From assembly GCA_015179045.1 (NCBI GenBank), contig WHUZ01000128.1:1-64000 (forward strand): a stretch of 64,000 bases of DNA, given 5' to 3'. The notes under the pieces were generated by a model, which worked only from the letters and a program-made list of their open reading frames with translations, made no database searches and was not told the origin of the DNA. Shown here piece by piece: positions 10,327-20,618 of this stretch. Position numbers and translations under genes: made by a program. Every line of letters starts with the position of its first letter. The first letter of the stretch is position 1. This DNA comes from Kalaharituber pfeilii (lineage: Eukaryota; Ascomycota; Pezizomycetes; Pezizales; Pezizaceae).

Positions 10327-12723
10327 CTAGTAGATACAGTTGCACACTCCCTTCGCTGGTGCCCCATACCACCAGCACGTCCTACTGGCTGCTTTGACTC
10401 CCAGTTGTTTCTGACTTTGGTAGGCCCTCGGCGGCTGGTGTGTGCACTCTCTCTGCTGATGTCCCTTCCTGCCACACTGCCAGCATGCTCTTTCGAAGGC
10501 TGCTGCTGGTACTGGTACTGGTGTTGGTACTGGTACTAGTAGAGAGCTTACATTTACTCCTCCTTTAGCGAGTGCAGACCCTCTCACTGCTAGTGGCTTG
10601 TAAACTTCTACCTTTCGGAGGTCATTTCCATGCTTCACTCCCTCTTTAACTAGTCTTTCTGCTTCCTGTACACTGGGTACCTCAAACTTAACTGCTGTAG
10701 TTCTCATTGTTTGCCATGCGTTTGGACCAACTCTCTCCGGCCATCTCGCTCCGAAAATGCCACTAGTAGTTATGTTTTCTGCTGCAAGGGCCTCATGCAG
10801 CTGCCTTCTATTAGAGAGCCCCTCTACAGGAACTCCCTTCGCGATTCGGGGAACTGTCCCTGATTGCTCAGCCCAAACATTCAGTAGGTCCCCTCCAAAT
10901 ACAGCCTCCAGCTGACACTGTAGTATTCTTACTACTTCTGCTTCTTCCATCCCCCAGGGTGCTTCAATGATACGCCATCTCCTCTCATACCTCGAAACCA
11001 TGGCATTCTCCTTGATACCTACTACTCGGAAGAGCCTTCTCTTCTCCCCTCGTTCTAATGCTCGAAGAGCTGTATTTGCTGCTTCTAATTGTTTCTGTTT
11101 TGCTTCCTCTGTTGTACCTGCTGATAACTCCTTGTGTAGTGAAATCATCACCCACTTGCGCATCTTAGTAGTGCCAACTACCTGCCAGGAGCTACCCTCA
11201 GCTCTGGTTGTACCTGTTTCTGCATGTTCTGCAGCCACTCTGGCCTCCGAAGCCTTTGTAGCAGCTTCCTGTACCTCCTCTTCTGCTTTCTTTATCTCTG
11301 CAGCTGTGCTACTTTTCTTCTTTATATCATAGACTGCGAGCTCTTTTCTCTTAAGTTCCACATCTGCTTCATCAGCTGCAATTTTCGCAGCCTGTACTAT
11401 GTCCAATCTTTGTTTTTCTCGATCTGCTGCCTCTTGGGCATCCTTTTCTGACTTCTTTCGTTGGGCCTGATCCTTTTCTGCTAGAGCTTTCGCTTTTGCT
11501 AAGGCCTTCTCAGCTGCTCTTCTTGCCTCAACCTCACGGTTCCTCTTCTTGACTTCCTCCTCCTTCCGTTTTGCTGCATCTTTTTCCTCGATGGAGGCAA
11601 CTCCTAGCTTGACAACTACACTTGCAAGACTCTCTTCCAACCTTCTGAGCCTTTGATTGGTTGCACTTGTTTCTCTTGCCTTCTGGTTTTCCTTTTCCCT
11701 CTTCCACCACTTTTCACACTCCCGTAGTGCCTTAACTTTCTCTTCAGGCTGCTTTTCAGTTCTCAAGAAGTCTTTTACTTCTCTCCACCCTTTGCCATCA
11801 GCTCCTTTTCGATTTTCAATAATGTCACCTAATCGGGCTGCAGCATCGCCAACACCTGATGCGCTTCGTACTGCTCCTGCTCCCTTACGCTTTTCCCACG
11901 CTTCTTTGAGGATCTTGAGGTCATGCAGCAATTGTAGAACTTGGATTGCATCTGCTCCTTCCAGCTCCTCAGGTTCCTCTACTTCTACTTCCTCTGTTTT
12001 TTCTACTTCCTTTGCTTTCTCCACTTTGCTGCTGTCCTTCAATTCAAGAGTCTCTCTCACTAGTTGATCTCCAGCCAACTCACCATCGCGCTTCCGTTTC
12101 CTGGTACCATCTGCTGTGATGTGGGTCTCAAAGTCTACCTCCATCTGCTCACTGCTTCTAGTTTCCTGCTGGTCGAGACCGCCCTTCTGCTCACTGCTTC
12201 CAGTTTCCTGCTGGTTGAGACCGCCCTTTCTGTAGTGTGGGGTTTGAATTGTTTGGGTCACTCTACCACCTACGTAGATGACATCCTCAATGTCATCTTC
12301 TCTGATAACTCTCCTCACCTCATTTCCTTGTTCAGCCTCTCCCTCCTGTATCGCAATTCCCTCCCTGACAATATGTGCCCATTCAACCCATGCTGCTTCA
12401 CTCGCTGTATGTGCTATAAACTGTTGGCCAACCTCTGCTTGGCTCCATACTTCATGCACTCCTACTGCCCCCTTTGCAGTTAAAAGGGCTGTTGCATTCC
12501 TTACAGCCTGCTGGAGGGCGTCCTCCACCTTTGCAGTCTGGTATCCTGTGAATTGGCACCACTCTGTGGCCCCTTCCACATCGAATTGCCTGCCTCCAGT
12601 GATCACTGTAAACCTCTTTTTCCACTCCTTTACTGGGCGAAACAGCCCCACATTCCCTTCGCTTTCCATTGTAGATATCAATCTGCCTGCCTCTTTCTTT
12701 CCTTTTCCTTTATCTTGCCCCAT
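10327..12723 (-). CDS. LINE ORF1 gag-like protein (798 aa)
   Basis: An ATG at 12723 opens 798 codons. The middle (about residues 330-560) is strongly charged with Lys/Glu/Ala heptad-like stretches, consistent with coiled coils. An RRM-like fold region follows, and near the C-terminus there is one CCHC zinc knuckle, CWQCGRKGHQQREC. A second knuckle is damaged (CWWYGAPAKGVC, with Tyr in place of Cys). ORF1 proteins of Tad-like LINEs bind element RNA and act in the ribonucleoprotein. The reading frame is intact, unlike ORF2. An upstream tandem duplication near 12150-12230 encodes two copies of a short QQETGSSEQ motif. Confidence 0.88.
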   Translation of the reverse strand: MGQDKGKGKKEAGRLISTMESEGNVGLFRPVKEWKKRFTVITGGRQFDVEGATEWCQFTGYQTAKVEDALQQAVRNATALLTAKGAVGVHEVWSQAEVGQQFIAHTASEAAWVEWAHIVREGIAIQEGEAEQGNEVRRVIREDDIEDVIYVGGRVTQTIQTPHYRKGGLNQQETGSSEQKGGLDQQETRSSEQMEVDFETHITADGTRKRKRDGELAGDQLVRETLELKDSSKVEKAKEVEKTEEVEVEEPEELEGADAIQVLQLLHDLKILKEAWEKRKGAGAVRSASGVGDAAARLGDIIENRKGADGKGWREVKDFLRTEKQPEEKVKALRECEKWWKREKENQKARETSATNQRLRRLEESLASVVVKLGVASIEEKDAAKRKEEEVKKRNREVEARRAAEKALAKAKALAEKDQAQRKKSEKDAQEAADREKQRLDIVQAAKIAADEADVELKRKELAVYDIKKKSSTAAEIKKAEEEVQEAATKASEARVAAEHAETGTTRAEGSSWQVVGTTKMRKWVMISLHKELSAGTTEEAKQKQLEAANTALRALERGEKRRLFRVVGIKENAMVSRYERRWRIIEAPWGMEEAEVVRILQCQLEAVFGGDLLNVWAEQSGTVPRIAKGVPVEGLSNRRQLHEALAAENITTSGIFGARWPERVGPNAWQTMRTTAVKFEVPSVQEAERLVKEGVKHGNDLRKVEVYKPLAVRGSALAKGGVNVSSLLVPVPTPVPVPAAAFERACWQCGRKGHQQRECTHQPPRAYQSQKQLGVKAASRTCWWYGAPAKGVCNCIY

Positions 12724-13599
12724 AATTCTTCTGCTGCCAAACTCCTGTAGACAATGTTGGCCTCTGGTCGTTAAGGCAGCGTGTTGTTTGGTGCTTGCAA
12801 GCGTCCCGTTAGTGCGGCTCTCGGTTGCAAACGGCGCGTTGTATTTCTTTGTAGCAGTGTCTCCTGTGCTGCTTTAATATACTTGGCGTAAAGAAGGAGT
12901 AGAACAATGGACTCTGATCACTTCCACTGCTCTCCCACCTCTGCCAAACGCTGTGGCTCAGTCCCGTAGAAAAGGCCGAAATACTTGCTCGGGCGGTCCC
13001 GAGCTTCACGTTGATGTAATTTTCGATGCGGGGCACCCCTCAGTTGCGGCGTCGCGACCAAGTGGTAGAATCGGTGTTGGAAAGAAAGATGCCATGTTAG
13101 CAGTGACCGGGCCTCATCACCTCCCTTGGTCATTCTCTTTCAAACACAGGCAACCCGTCGGCGTCAATGAAGTTGCTCGTGTGTCGAAACGCATATGCCC
13201 GCATTGAGTTGCTCGTATATCTTTGCGAGCAGGGCATGTGCGTATAAGAACTGGAATAAGGGAGCTTGATGCAGGGATGTGGGTTTGGCATAAGAAATGA
13301 ACCCTTTTTGTACAGTACATCACCCGCTGAGGTTAGTCATGTGGTCAACCAGCTAATTAGGCACTGCTGGTATATCGTCTCTTGCAATTGGTTTGGTAGA
13401 GCCAAATGCGTTGGCGACCTGATGCACGGAAATCTGTGCAGGGAAGCTAGTCCCGTTTGGTAAATGACAGTCTTTGCCACCAAGGACAAACGCCTGAAGA
13501 CATTCTATGGACTTAAGCTAAAGTAACCCACGGAGTACTTCTTCTGGGCTGTTGGTACCATGTTGCATAACTAGCGTACCGCAACCCCCTATAAGTTCA

Positions 13600-13668
13600 C
13601 GGTCGTCCTGCCCCGGCGAACAGCTGCGAGCGGGGATACGTGAAACTACAAAATAAAAAAAAAAGAAT
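13600..13668 (+). mobile_element. Tail-B copy
   Basis: CCTGCCCCGGCGAACAGCTG followed by GCGAGCGGGGATACGTGAAA and an A-rich end is a diverged tail B. No clear target duplication is seen, so it is older or its flanks have changed. The interval 12724-13600 before it holds the probable LINE 5' UTR and otherwise no gene I can support. Confidence 0.6.
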
Positions 13669-13983
13669 TTCAGGATCATAATTGCCATACACACACTAAC
13701 CCGCTTCAAGAAGTCCTCACCATTACTGTGGGCTTGAATTGAATGCTACACGAAGGTCAATGGCATAATCCCGCTCACAGTCAGGGGCTACGTGCGGAAT
13801 TCATGTGATTGGACCTCCTCAAGGGAGAAATGGTCCAACAAACCATTAGCCCTGCCAGGAGCGAGTGCGTCGATATCTCAAGTATTTGCCCAAAAGGTCA
13901 TCTTGAATTGCCACAGCGCGCCTGCGTAATCAAGATTTGGGCAATCGTAAATACGTTTTGCACAATTGGAAGACAAACGGATC

Positions 13984-14036
13984 TTTTTGTTCTTTTTATA
14001 TCATTTATCGCTTACCGCCCTGTGGGCTATGGCGAC
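13984..14036 (-). mobile_element. Tail-A micro-retroposon upstream of a small gene
   Basis: This 53-bp insertion is flanked by a perfect 12-bp duplication GACAAACGGATC (13972-13983 and 14037-14048). On the minus strand it reads GTCGCCATAGCCCACAGGGC, GGTAAGCGATAAATGATATA and an A-rich end. It sits about 80 bp upstream of the TATA-like motif at 14118. Confidence 0.88.
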
Positions 14037-14117
14037 GACAAACGGATCAGAAGAGGTGCACAAAATGTCAATTTTCACTGGGGAGTGCTAACGGTGATTC
14101 CGGTATTCGTGGGTGAA

Positions 14118-14126
14118 GTATATAAC
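14118..14126 (+). promoter_or_regulatory. TATA-like motif upstream of the 14475 gene
   Basis: GTATATAAC lies in a region followed by CT-rich sequence, as is common for filamentous fungal promoters. It is about 350 bp before the proposed start codon, so the 5' UTR would be long or spliced. This is inference from position only. Confidence 0.35.
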
Positions 14127-14474
14127 CCATCCAATCCCCTGATCCCAGTCCCGAGTTCCAATATTCTCCATTCCCAGCATCATTGCAGTCTTCTACTCCG
14201 TTCTGTCTACAAGCTTTCGTGCACTCGTAGGAGGCATCCCCTTCTCCCCCTGGTCACAATCTAGAGAGTATCTTCACTAAATGCTCAAAGTCAAACTCAT
14301 TATCAAGGCTCTCCTACTGCCAATTCTCAACTCAGTTTCAACTTGTATCTTGATAATCTTCTCAAGTATGTTGTGAGCACCTCATCATCTGGAGCTCTTG
14401 GGCTAACAATCAGGCCAGCAACCTGTTTCTCCAGCCTTACCTCAACCTTTATTAAGACCTTGTCGTCAACTTCA

Positions 14475-14886
14475 ATGGCATCGACAAAGACTCAGGATCG
14501 ACAAATATTGGCTGATATTATCTGCACTCAACCAACAGAGAAAACAAAGTATCAGCATGAGACCTCCACTCTGATATCTACACAAAATCCACCATTTGAG
14601 CCATTGCCCATTGATAGGTTTTTTGATGAGGCATATCAGGCCACGATGGCTGCTAGGAGTGACAATGATGCTGAGATGGACGAAATGGCCTGGTATGTAT
14701 CTGATTCAAAATTCTTGCAAACCATCGACTAATGTATGAATGTCTAACAGCAATGTCCTTTTGTGGGAGCGACATAATCAACCAAACAGCGATGATCAAG
14801 CAAGTGCCGCCAAAATGGCTATGGAAGGGACAGATGACGTGGAGGAAATATTTTCAGAATTTGTAGATCTCGATAGATGTGCATAA
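14475..14886 (+). CDS. Hypothetical acidic protein, two exons (117 aa)
   Basis: Exon 1 runs from the ATG at 14475 to 14692 and exon 2 from 14751 to the TAA at 14884-14886. The 58-bp intron (14693-14750) starts GTATGT and ends CTAACAG, with branch-like CTAAT and CTAAC, which makes it a strong fungal intron call; the join keeps the frame (codon TG|C). The protein is rich in Asp, Glu, Met and Gln, has no signal peptide or membrane segment, and I recognise no domain. The Asp/Glu-rich end (DDVEEIFSEFVDLD) resembles acidic interaction motifs, but this is not enough for a function. It appears to be a genuine small host gene. Confidence 0.6.
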
Positions 14887-14963
14887 AGGTTCTGGGACCC
14901 GCTGGAAACAAATGTGAATACACTTTGTTTCACCTGACAGAACCTGATAGTGTCCTTTGCCTA

Positions 14964-15357
14964 AACCATGTTATATTGTTCCTCATCTTGAGCAACTGGC
15001 TTATTATCTCCATTCAACTTCTTTTTCAAATGTCCGTATTTTAGTTTCCTACAAATGTCTTCATGTCTTTTTGTACTCTCAGGATTGCAAATGATTAGCG
15101 GGGAAAGGAATGTGGTTTTCTCCTGGTCACTGCTTTGACTGAGAGACGGAGCTTCGAGTAATAATCTAAAAAAAATTCCTTTTGACACTAAGACCCTTAA
15201 TGGCCATGTTTTCCTTTCCTTCTTCTCTACACACAATCTCATGTATGTAGCTCCCGCTGGATAAGGTGGCATAGCTCCCTTGTTCAGAAAGGCCAGCTTG
15301 CATTGCTCGTGCAAGCCCACCCGTACTGTACTGTATCGGAAGTTTATGAGTGGACAT
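14964..15357 (-). pseudogene. Possible small gene with a frameshift in a T run
   Basis: An ATG at 15357 opens 63 codons that end just after a run of eight T. If one base of the run is skipped, the frame continues for about another 70 codons to the stop at 14961. The second part is Lys/Asp/Glu rich. Either a slippage mutation has broken a small gene or the two frames are chance. No domain is recognised. Confidence 0.25.
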
Positions 15358-15361
15358 GGAC

Positions 15362-16171
15362 TCTACATGACCGCCGAACCAGAAGGCAGCTTGTGAGAAA
15401 GGTAGTTAGCGTAAGAAACGAACAACAAACATGACAATTATTTGGAGTTTTTCCACACACATTACAGTACAGTTCATACAAATTATTCTACCAGATTACC
15501 GCTATTCATGTTTATTCCTCACTATCCGCAACTGCTGCACGTGATGGTCCTCGTCGTTGTATGTTGAGTGTCCCCCTCTTCAAATCTTCTGGCTTCATGG
15601 GACGCTGCTGTTTGTCCCACGTTTGATGGTATTAACCTCATAAATAAGTTGCTGTTGTTTGGGGCTTCCGGTTTGTTTGGGGCAACTGGGGATAAGCACC
15701 CGTCAGGAAGCAGTCACCTCACAAACTCCGCGTAGTGTGGTGAGGGTCAAACTTTGACGTGCCCTAATCCTAATTCCAGCCTTCGCAAGTGGCGCAATAA
15801 GCGTGCTACAGAAATTATATACGTAAGGCAAGATAGCAAAGTAGTTGCATGTTCTCTCCGGGTAAGGTCATCGAACGTTGAAGAAATGAAGGAGGATGGG
15901 ATCTGAGTTAGATAGCAGGAATTCTAAAAACTCGGCTTAAATTGGCGTCAATTATGACCTGGGCATTTCACAAGGGGTGTCACGGTGATGCATCGAATAT
16001 ACCTGGTCCTAACATTTACGCAAGCGAATATCCAAGGTACAGTAAATTCAGTAATCATAGGCCTTTTGAAGCGAGGTGCCTGGAACTTGTAATCTATATT
16101 TCTGTACATGAGATTACCCTTATCCGCCCTGGGATGACCTGCTGTCACAGACTTAATCGGCAGGGCTCGGT
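15362..16171. other. Intergenic, no gene supported
   Basis: I see no coherent reading frame, tRNA or element here apart from the tail-B insertion that follows at 16186. Base composition is ordinary. Confidence 0.5.
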
Positions 16172-16185
16172 AGATGCACCAGGCT

Positions 16186-16243
16186 GCCCTGCCATGGCGA
16201 ACAGCTACAAGCGGGGTCACGTGAAATAAAAAAAAAAAAACAA
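16186..16243 (+). mobile_element. Tail-B micro-retroposon
   Basis: A 58-bp insertion reading GCCCTGCCATGGCGAACAGC, then TACAAGCGGGGTCACGTGAA and poly-A. It is flanked by a perfect 14-bp duplication AGATGCACCAGGCT (16172-16185 and 16244-16257). Nothing but the tail was inserted. Confidence 0.92.
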
Positions 16244-16578
16244 AGATGCACCAGGCTTAACGCCCTTAATGCTCTGTTTCTACACACGTTCTAGAATGGC
16301 GCTATAGATCCATCAGCCCAAAAATCTGACAAATATGCCTACACCCAGCCGGAGTGATGACACGCAAACGGATTCAGGTAGCTATGGGCTTGGCACAGGG
16401 GGGCGAGGTATGCGTGGCGCGACCACCATTCCTTTCCTTTGTCTCTCTCCTTTCTGTCTTCTCTCTCCTCATCTTCTTAGGACCTTGCCCATTTATCGCA
16501 GGTCCACTCAACGTTTACCTTCAACCATTGTTGACATTTTCATTCCTACAAGTTCGTCAACTGGACTGCATTTCTGAA

Positions 16579-16900
16579 ATGCAAAGCACCGAACAAATTA
16601 ACACTATAGAACCTACGATCCCAGGTATGCCCTCCCTCGAAATGTATGTTTCGTGGTCAGTTAACTGACGTATGCACTGGAGACCATCATGCGCCTGCTC
16701 CGCCGCGAAAACGAGGAAGGCCTCGTAAAGAGGGATCCAGTTATGAAGCCAACAACTTCGAACGATGGGGCAAACGGAAAACATTACAGAATGCTGGGAG
16801 AGTTGATGAACTGGAGAAACTCGACCTCGACGCGACAAGTGGAAAGCGTAGGCGTGATCATGGATCAACAAATCAACAATCATATCAGGAAGTCGAATAA
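16579..16900 (+). CDS. AT-hook protein, copy 1 (two exons, 88 aa)
   Basis: Exon 1 is 16579-16624 and exon 2 starts at 16683. The 58-bp intron (GTATGC to GG-AG, with a TTAACTGAC branch-like site) lies in phase 1, just as in the paralog at 23135. After the splice the protein has a classical AT-hook (RKRGRPRK, residues about 24-31), followed by a Tyr/Trp-containing basic stretch (RWGKRKTLQ) and GRVDELEKL. AT-hooks bind the minor groove of AT-rich DNA, so nuclear DNA binding is likely. A CT-rich region (16440-16480) lies upstream as in fungal promoters. The stop TAA at 16898 is earlier than the stop in copy 2, and homology to copy 2 continues downstream in decayed form, so this copy may be a truncated or dying gene. 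Confidence 0.6.
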
Positions 16901-17670
16901 AACGCGAACTGAATTAGCATCAGCATCACTCGTGAAAGAATGGCAGTTCGTTCCCTGGTGCCCTCCAACAGCCAAACTCTCCAGCCAGCACGGAGGGCAG
17001 CTCCCGTTAATGCAAAGAGAACCTCTCTAGACAATATTCAACTGCAATCATGAAAGTCTACTCCTACTCCCTTTGACGTGGGGCCTGGGTTAGCGACCAG
17101 ATGTCGAAGTACTGATCCTGCTACAAGGCAAGGTGAGAATTTGAGATTTGGCACTCCGGAGCTTGCATAGAATGCAAATGCAGAGGAGTGTATAAATCTC
17201 TGATCTGTCACTGGTCTGGATTTCAACGGGCCACTTTGCACCCAAGGTGCTCCAGACATGTCCAGTATGATTGAAGCTGAGGTCCCCTGTAGGCTTGGGG
17301 AGCCTAGAATCCAGTCTAAATTGCAAAACTGTTACCATCAGAAACCACCGGCCATTGCCCGTGACGCAACTACCACGTTACAACATGATTCTCCTCACAA
17401 TACGACCAAGTCTATGTCAAAAACCTTTCCGGCACTCCCGACGACTGTCTAATTATCAACCAAATACCTTTCTGTCCCTAACAGGACTTGTTACCAGCTC
17501 CAGGGCGTATCCTAGAGGGAGTTGATAATGATTTCTCGTCACAACAGCCTGTCTACGTGGATCCTACACATTTGGAACTCCTGCCACCTTGCTACCTCGA
17601 CCTTAGCATGTTTCTATACCCTTTGAATTCTCTATACAAGACCCCGAAATTCATCCCCAACCAAACATAA
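16901..17670 (+). pseudogene. Decayed 3' part of AT-hook copy 1
   Basis: The frame of exon 2 continues for about 180 codons with only a few stops (TAA, TGA, TGA, TAG, TGA), each of which could arise from Gln or Arg codons by C-to-T change. It contains a stretch around 17158-17175 (GAGCTTGCATAGAATGCA) that aligns with copy 2 across its stop (GAGTTTGTATAGAATGCA). Further on, in another frame, ELLPPCYLDLSMF corresponds to EILPSSYLDSSVF of copy 2. This is a fossil coding region with frameshifts. Confidence 0.45.
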
Positions 17671-17896
17671 TCTCATCCATGTACACAGTCATACCAGGGA
17701 TCAGAACCGTCAGTCAGTATCGACTTAAGGCTCGAGATCTCCTCACCTAACGCTAGTCATTCCGTTTCCCGCTTTTAGTACCGGCTGCCCCCCCCCGTGG
17801 GCTATTTCGGGGTAAGGCGGAGGTGCCCATGGGTGATAAGGAAATAAAGCAGGTGAACATGCATCCTCCTTCGTCGTGTGGTTGGACGACCGAACG

Positions 17897-17953
17897 CTTG
17901 CCGTGCCATGGCGAACAGCTGCAAGGGGCATTAAAAAAAAAAAAAAGAAAAAA
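17897..17953 (+). mobile_element. Tail-B micro-retroposon, diverged
   Basis: GCCGTGCCATGGCGAACAGC, then TGCAAGGGGCATT and an A-rich run. GGACGACCGAA before it and GGACCGAA after it look like a decayed target duplication. It directly precedes the ORF1-only element that starts at about 17966. Confidence 0.65.
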
Positions 17954-17965
17954 AGGACCGAAGCA

Positions 17966-18933
17966 GCTTCTTTTCTTTTTTTTTTTTATATCAATACTCG
18001 CATGCCGCCCAAAGGGCTATGGCGAGGTTTTATTAAAAGCGAAAAAAGAAGTCGAACCCCAAACTATCTACTCCTAACTACATGTAGTGCCCGCGAAACT
18101 TCTCCATGATGCGGGTGGCAGTCCCGGTCCCGGTATCTCCTACTTCCGTCCCCTCTCCGACTCGTACCGGACCGATCTGAGCCAACGTCCCCCGAGCCTC
18201 ACCCTCCCAACATCCGTCTCCTTTTCCAAGTATACAACCGCCGAGCTGGTTTTCTTCCCCTCCTCAACCAGCGTGGTCCTCTTCCTCAGCCAGCGAATCC
18301 CCGATATCTTTCCCAATTCCTTGTTCGCGGCCTCCAACCATTGTCTGACCTTCCCTAGGTCCTTCCGTAGGGCGATCCCGTGTATTACGATGCCGGTTTT
18401 TCCTTTGGTGGTGGCATCGGGAGTGGTTGGTGGAGAGGTGGCGGTGTTCCCGGGGCGGGGAGAGGGGCCCTTCTTGGTGGTTGCCATGTGGCGCTTGAAG
18501 GCCTCCTCTTGGCTCGCAAGCTTTCCCTTGCCCTTTCTGGTGGTGGAGGGTTTTGGCGGTGGTGGTGACGGTGGTGCCGGCCTCGGTGATGGCGGCGGTG
18601 ATGTCTGCATCGGTGGTACTCCCGTGGACGCGATCTTCTTGGCCTCCTCATCGCTGGGTTGGCGTTTGATCTCGTATGGTTGATTGGGAGCTGGAGTCTT
18701 CCCCTTTCTCTTCTTTGTCCGAGCGGGGATGGGGTGTGGGGGTGCCGGAGGTGTGTCTGCCAGGGGCGTCTCCAACCTCGTGACGGGGCTGGAACCCGGA
18801 GTCTGTGGCGGTGGTGTTTTCTTGAAGTCCCCCTCCGCCCAGCAGATGCATCGAATATGCTGCCGCTTGAGGGCTTGAAGCCTGCCTGAGCAACCCGAAA
18901 ATTGTGCCTGGAACCTCTTACCCCTTGTCTCAT
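17966..18933 (-). mobile_element. ORF1-only LINE derivative with tail A
   Basis: On the minus strand the element ends with tail A (about 18021-17985) and poly-A (T run at about 17966-17985), preceded by about 120 bp of 3' UTR. The reading frame ends at 18140 with RLGGRWLRSVRYESERGRK. About 210 codons are open, with a Pro/Ser/Thr-rich first half (KKRKGKTPAP, SPPPSPRPAPPS) and a conserved RRM-like second half (GIVIHGIALRKDLGKV, ISGIRWLRKRTTLVEEGKKT, SSAVVYLE). The frame continues upstream to about 18880 with CICWAEGDFKK, so the copy is 5'-truncated. It ends without zinc knuckle or ORF2, yet carries a proper LINE tail. Confidence 0.8.
18140..18775 (-). CDS. ORF1-only element protein (RRM-like C-terminus)
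   Basis: This is an open frame with no stop or frameshift across about 211 codons, the best-preserved ORF1-only frame of the window. The C-terminal 90 residues resemble the nucleic-acid-binding region of Tad-family ORF1 proteins, in which a VVHGI strand is followed by a helix with a Trp-Leu pair and the strand motif TSSVVVYL. The first codon at 18775 is not ATG, and the open frame runs further upstream, so the true start is lost or lies in truncated sequence. If expressed, it would act as an RNA-binding chaperone in LINE particles. Confidence 0.55.
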   Translation of the reverse strand: METPLADTPPAPPHPIPARTKKRKGKTPAPNQPYEIKRQPSDEEAKKIASTGVPPMQTSPPPSPRPAPPSPPPPKPSTTRKGKGKLASQEEAFKRHMATTKKGPSPRPGNTATSPPTTPDATTKGKTGIVIHGIALRKDLGKVRQWLEAANKELGKISGIRWLRKRTTLVEEGKKTSSAVVYLEKETDVGRVRLGGRWLRSVRYESERGRK

Positions 18934-19785
18934 GCCAAGTTTACTACTGTATACCCCTCGCCATCTTCAATACTAACTCTCGAGTTTTTCTTGTCGGGCC
19001 TCCCTTTTGAGATTGCATATTTTATTTTTGTTTTCACTACTATTTAGCTCTATAAAACACGATTTCATTTTCTCGGTGCTTGTTTGTCGCCGGGATTTTT
19101 TTTTCCCCTCTCGCTCTCTCTTCAGGCTGCGCCTCATCTTCTTAATATGGAGATCAGACAACACTTGATACGTTTTGTTACATGGGGACTAAAATAAGCA
19201 ATCCTAATTCCAAGTGTAATTCCCAATAATCATACCCATCCCCTCCTCCTCCCATTGAACACATTCCACCATACCGATAGTAATAGAATAACAATGCAAC
19301 AAGGGAAATGGATGATATTGAAAAAAATACAAGAAGATGCATTATTTCTGCTCGTCCTGTCGTAACATGGTGAAGGTGTAGTACACCAACGGTGCTGTTG
19401 CCCACAGTGATTATCAAGCCACGCAAGTTTTTTTTTTTTTAATATCATTACTCGTGTGCCGCCCTATGGGCTATGGCGAGACAGTAAGTACATGTGAGGT
19501 AATAAAAGGAACTAAATAAGAGAGGAAAGTTACCCCTTGACCCGCCGATGGAATAAAGCTGAGGTGAAAGATAAGAAAGATAAGATGAGAGATGATGACT
19601 AGCCGTCTGTGACCCATCCTAGCAGGCTTATTAAATGGTCCTCACCTTCGTATTTCGGGGGCGGTCTCGACTCCTCATCCCCCCTGGCCATTTCCGTCTC
19701 CACACTCGACACCTTCCCCATATGTGGCCTATTGTCTCTTCTTCCTCCCCGCATCAGCGTCATTCCGGGCTCTCCGCCTCGTGGA

Positions 19786-19825
19786 ATTTTTTTTTTTTTT
19801 TTTTAATACCAGTAATCGCATGCCG
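19786..19825 (-). mobile_element. Half-tail-A insertion (about 22 nt plus poly-A)
   Basis: On the minus strand only GCGGCATGCGATTACTGGTA and poly-A were inserted, flanked by CGCCTCGTGGA at 19775-19785 and 19826-19836. The 5' half of the tail hairpin is missing, so reverse transcription stopped inside the hairpin. It is among the shortest recognisable target-primed insertions in the window. Confidence 0.8.
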
Positions 19826-19884
19826 CGCCTCGTGGATTCTGAACCTCCATAAGTTGAGACCTTTGCCCCCAAGTAGACCCCCTA

Positions 19885-19941
19885 TTTTTTTTTATTTTTT
19901 TTATTTCATTACTCGCATGCCGCCCTGTGGGCTATGGCGAG
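19885..19941 (-). mobile_element. Tail-A micro-retroposon
   Basis: A 57-bp tail-only insertion with a perfect 14-bp duplication AAGTAGACCCCCTA (19871-19884 and 19942-19955). The minus-strand copy starts exactly at CTCGCCATAGCCCACAGGGC and ends in an A/T-interrupted poly-A run. Confidence 0.93.
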
Positions 19942-20618
19942 AAGTAGACCCCCTAGGGTGCCCGTTAGGCTCCCTAGGCGCTGAAGGGGTCTGTAATTTA
20001 GACCTAGTCTGTTTCTTTCTTTGGCCCTTTGGGCCCTCGCCTCATTCGGATTCCGGCCTCCGTTGTCATTTCCGTTTGGTATTGGAGTAGGGCTCCTATT
20101 GTGGCTGCTCGGTCGGCCAATTCATTACCTCTTATGCCGATCACATTATTGCGACGTCCAGACCTCCCCGGTGTATCCTCCCCCTCCCAGGCCACTCTGA
20201 CCGCGTGTGCGGGCCATCCCGGGGTGGGCCTGCCTTCCGCTATGTGCTTGAGGCTTGTCAGTACTGCGACCTGGGAGTCCGTGAGTATCAGCAGCTCCTC
20301 GTCTCCTTCTTCCATCGCCTTGGTCATGGATAGCAGTTCTGCGTCATTCACGGTGGCTCGTTTTCCTAGCCGCGCAAGTTCCACAGACCCCAAGCATCAA
20401 ACAACTTCCATCTGGGGGATGCTCAGTCGAGTAATTCTTGTCTCAATGTCGTCCTTGGGGGACGCATGAATGATCCTGATGGCTTGTCCTTGCAACACTG
20501 GCATTTCAAGCGTGCCAAAAAAGCTGGTCCTATCTATTATTCCCCACGGCACCAACAGCATCATCGGGCGCTCACCATGTGGACACAGTTATCTCAGCTC
20601 ACCTTCCGGTAGTGCATC

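Larger units (their letters stand above)
6281..12723 (-). mobile_element. Tad-like LINE with ORF1 and ORF2, 3'-truncated by the Copia LTR
   Basis: Reading on the minus strand, ORF1 (12723-10327) is followed after about 75 bp by ORF2 (10252 downwards) with an AP-type endonuclease and then reverse transcriptase. The RNase H domain, 3' UTR and poly-A are missing because the sequence stops at the Copia LTR. Two plus-strand retroposons are nested in ORF2 (7425-7864 and 8563-8942). The 5' UTR probably continues some hundred bases beyond 12723, but its end cannot be fixed. Confidence 0.9.

Noticed and set aside
11657..12877. Plus-strand Ser-rich frames
   Set aside because: They are antisense to the intact LINE ORF1.
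18385..18933. Arg/Pro/His-rich minus-strand frame
   Set aside because: It is a shadow of the ORF1-only protein in another frame; the conserved RRM-like motifs lie in the 18140-18880 frame.
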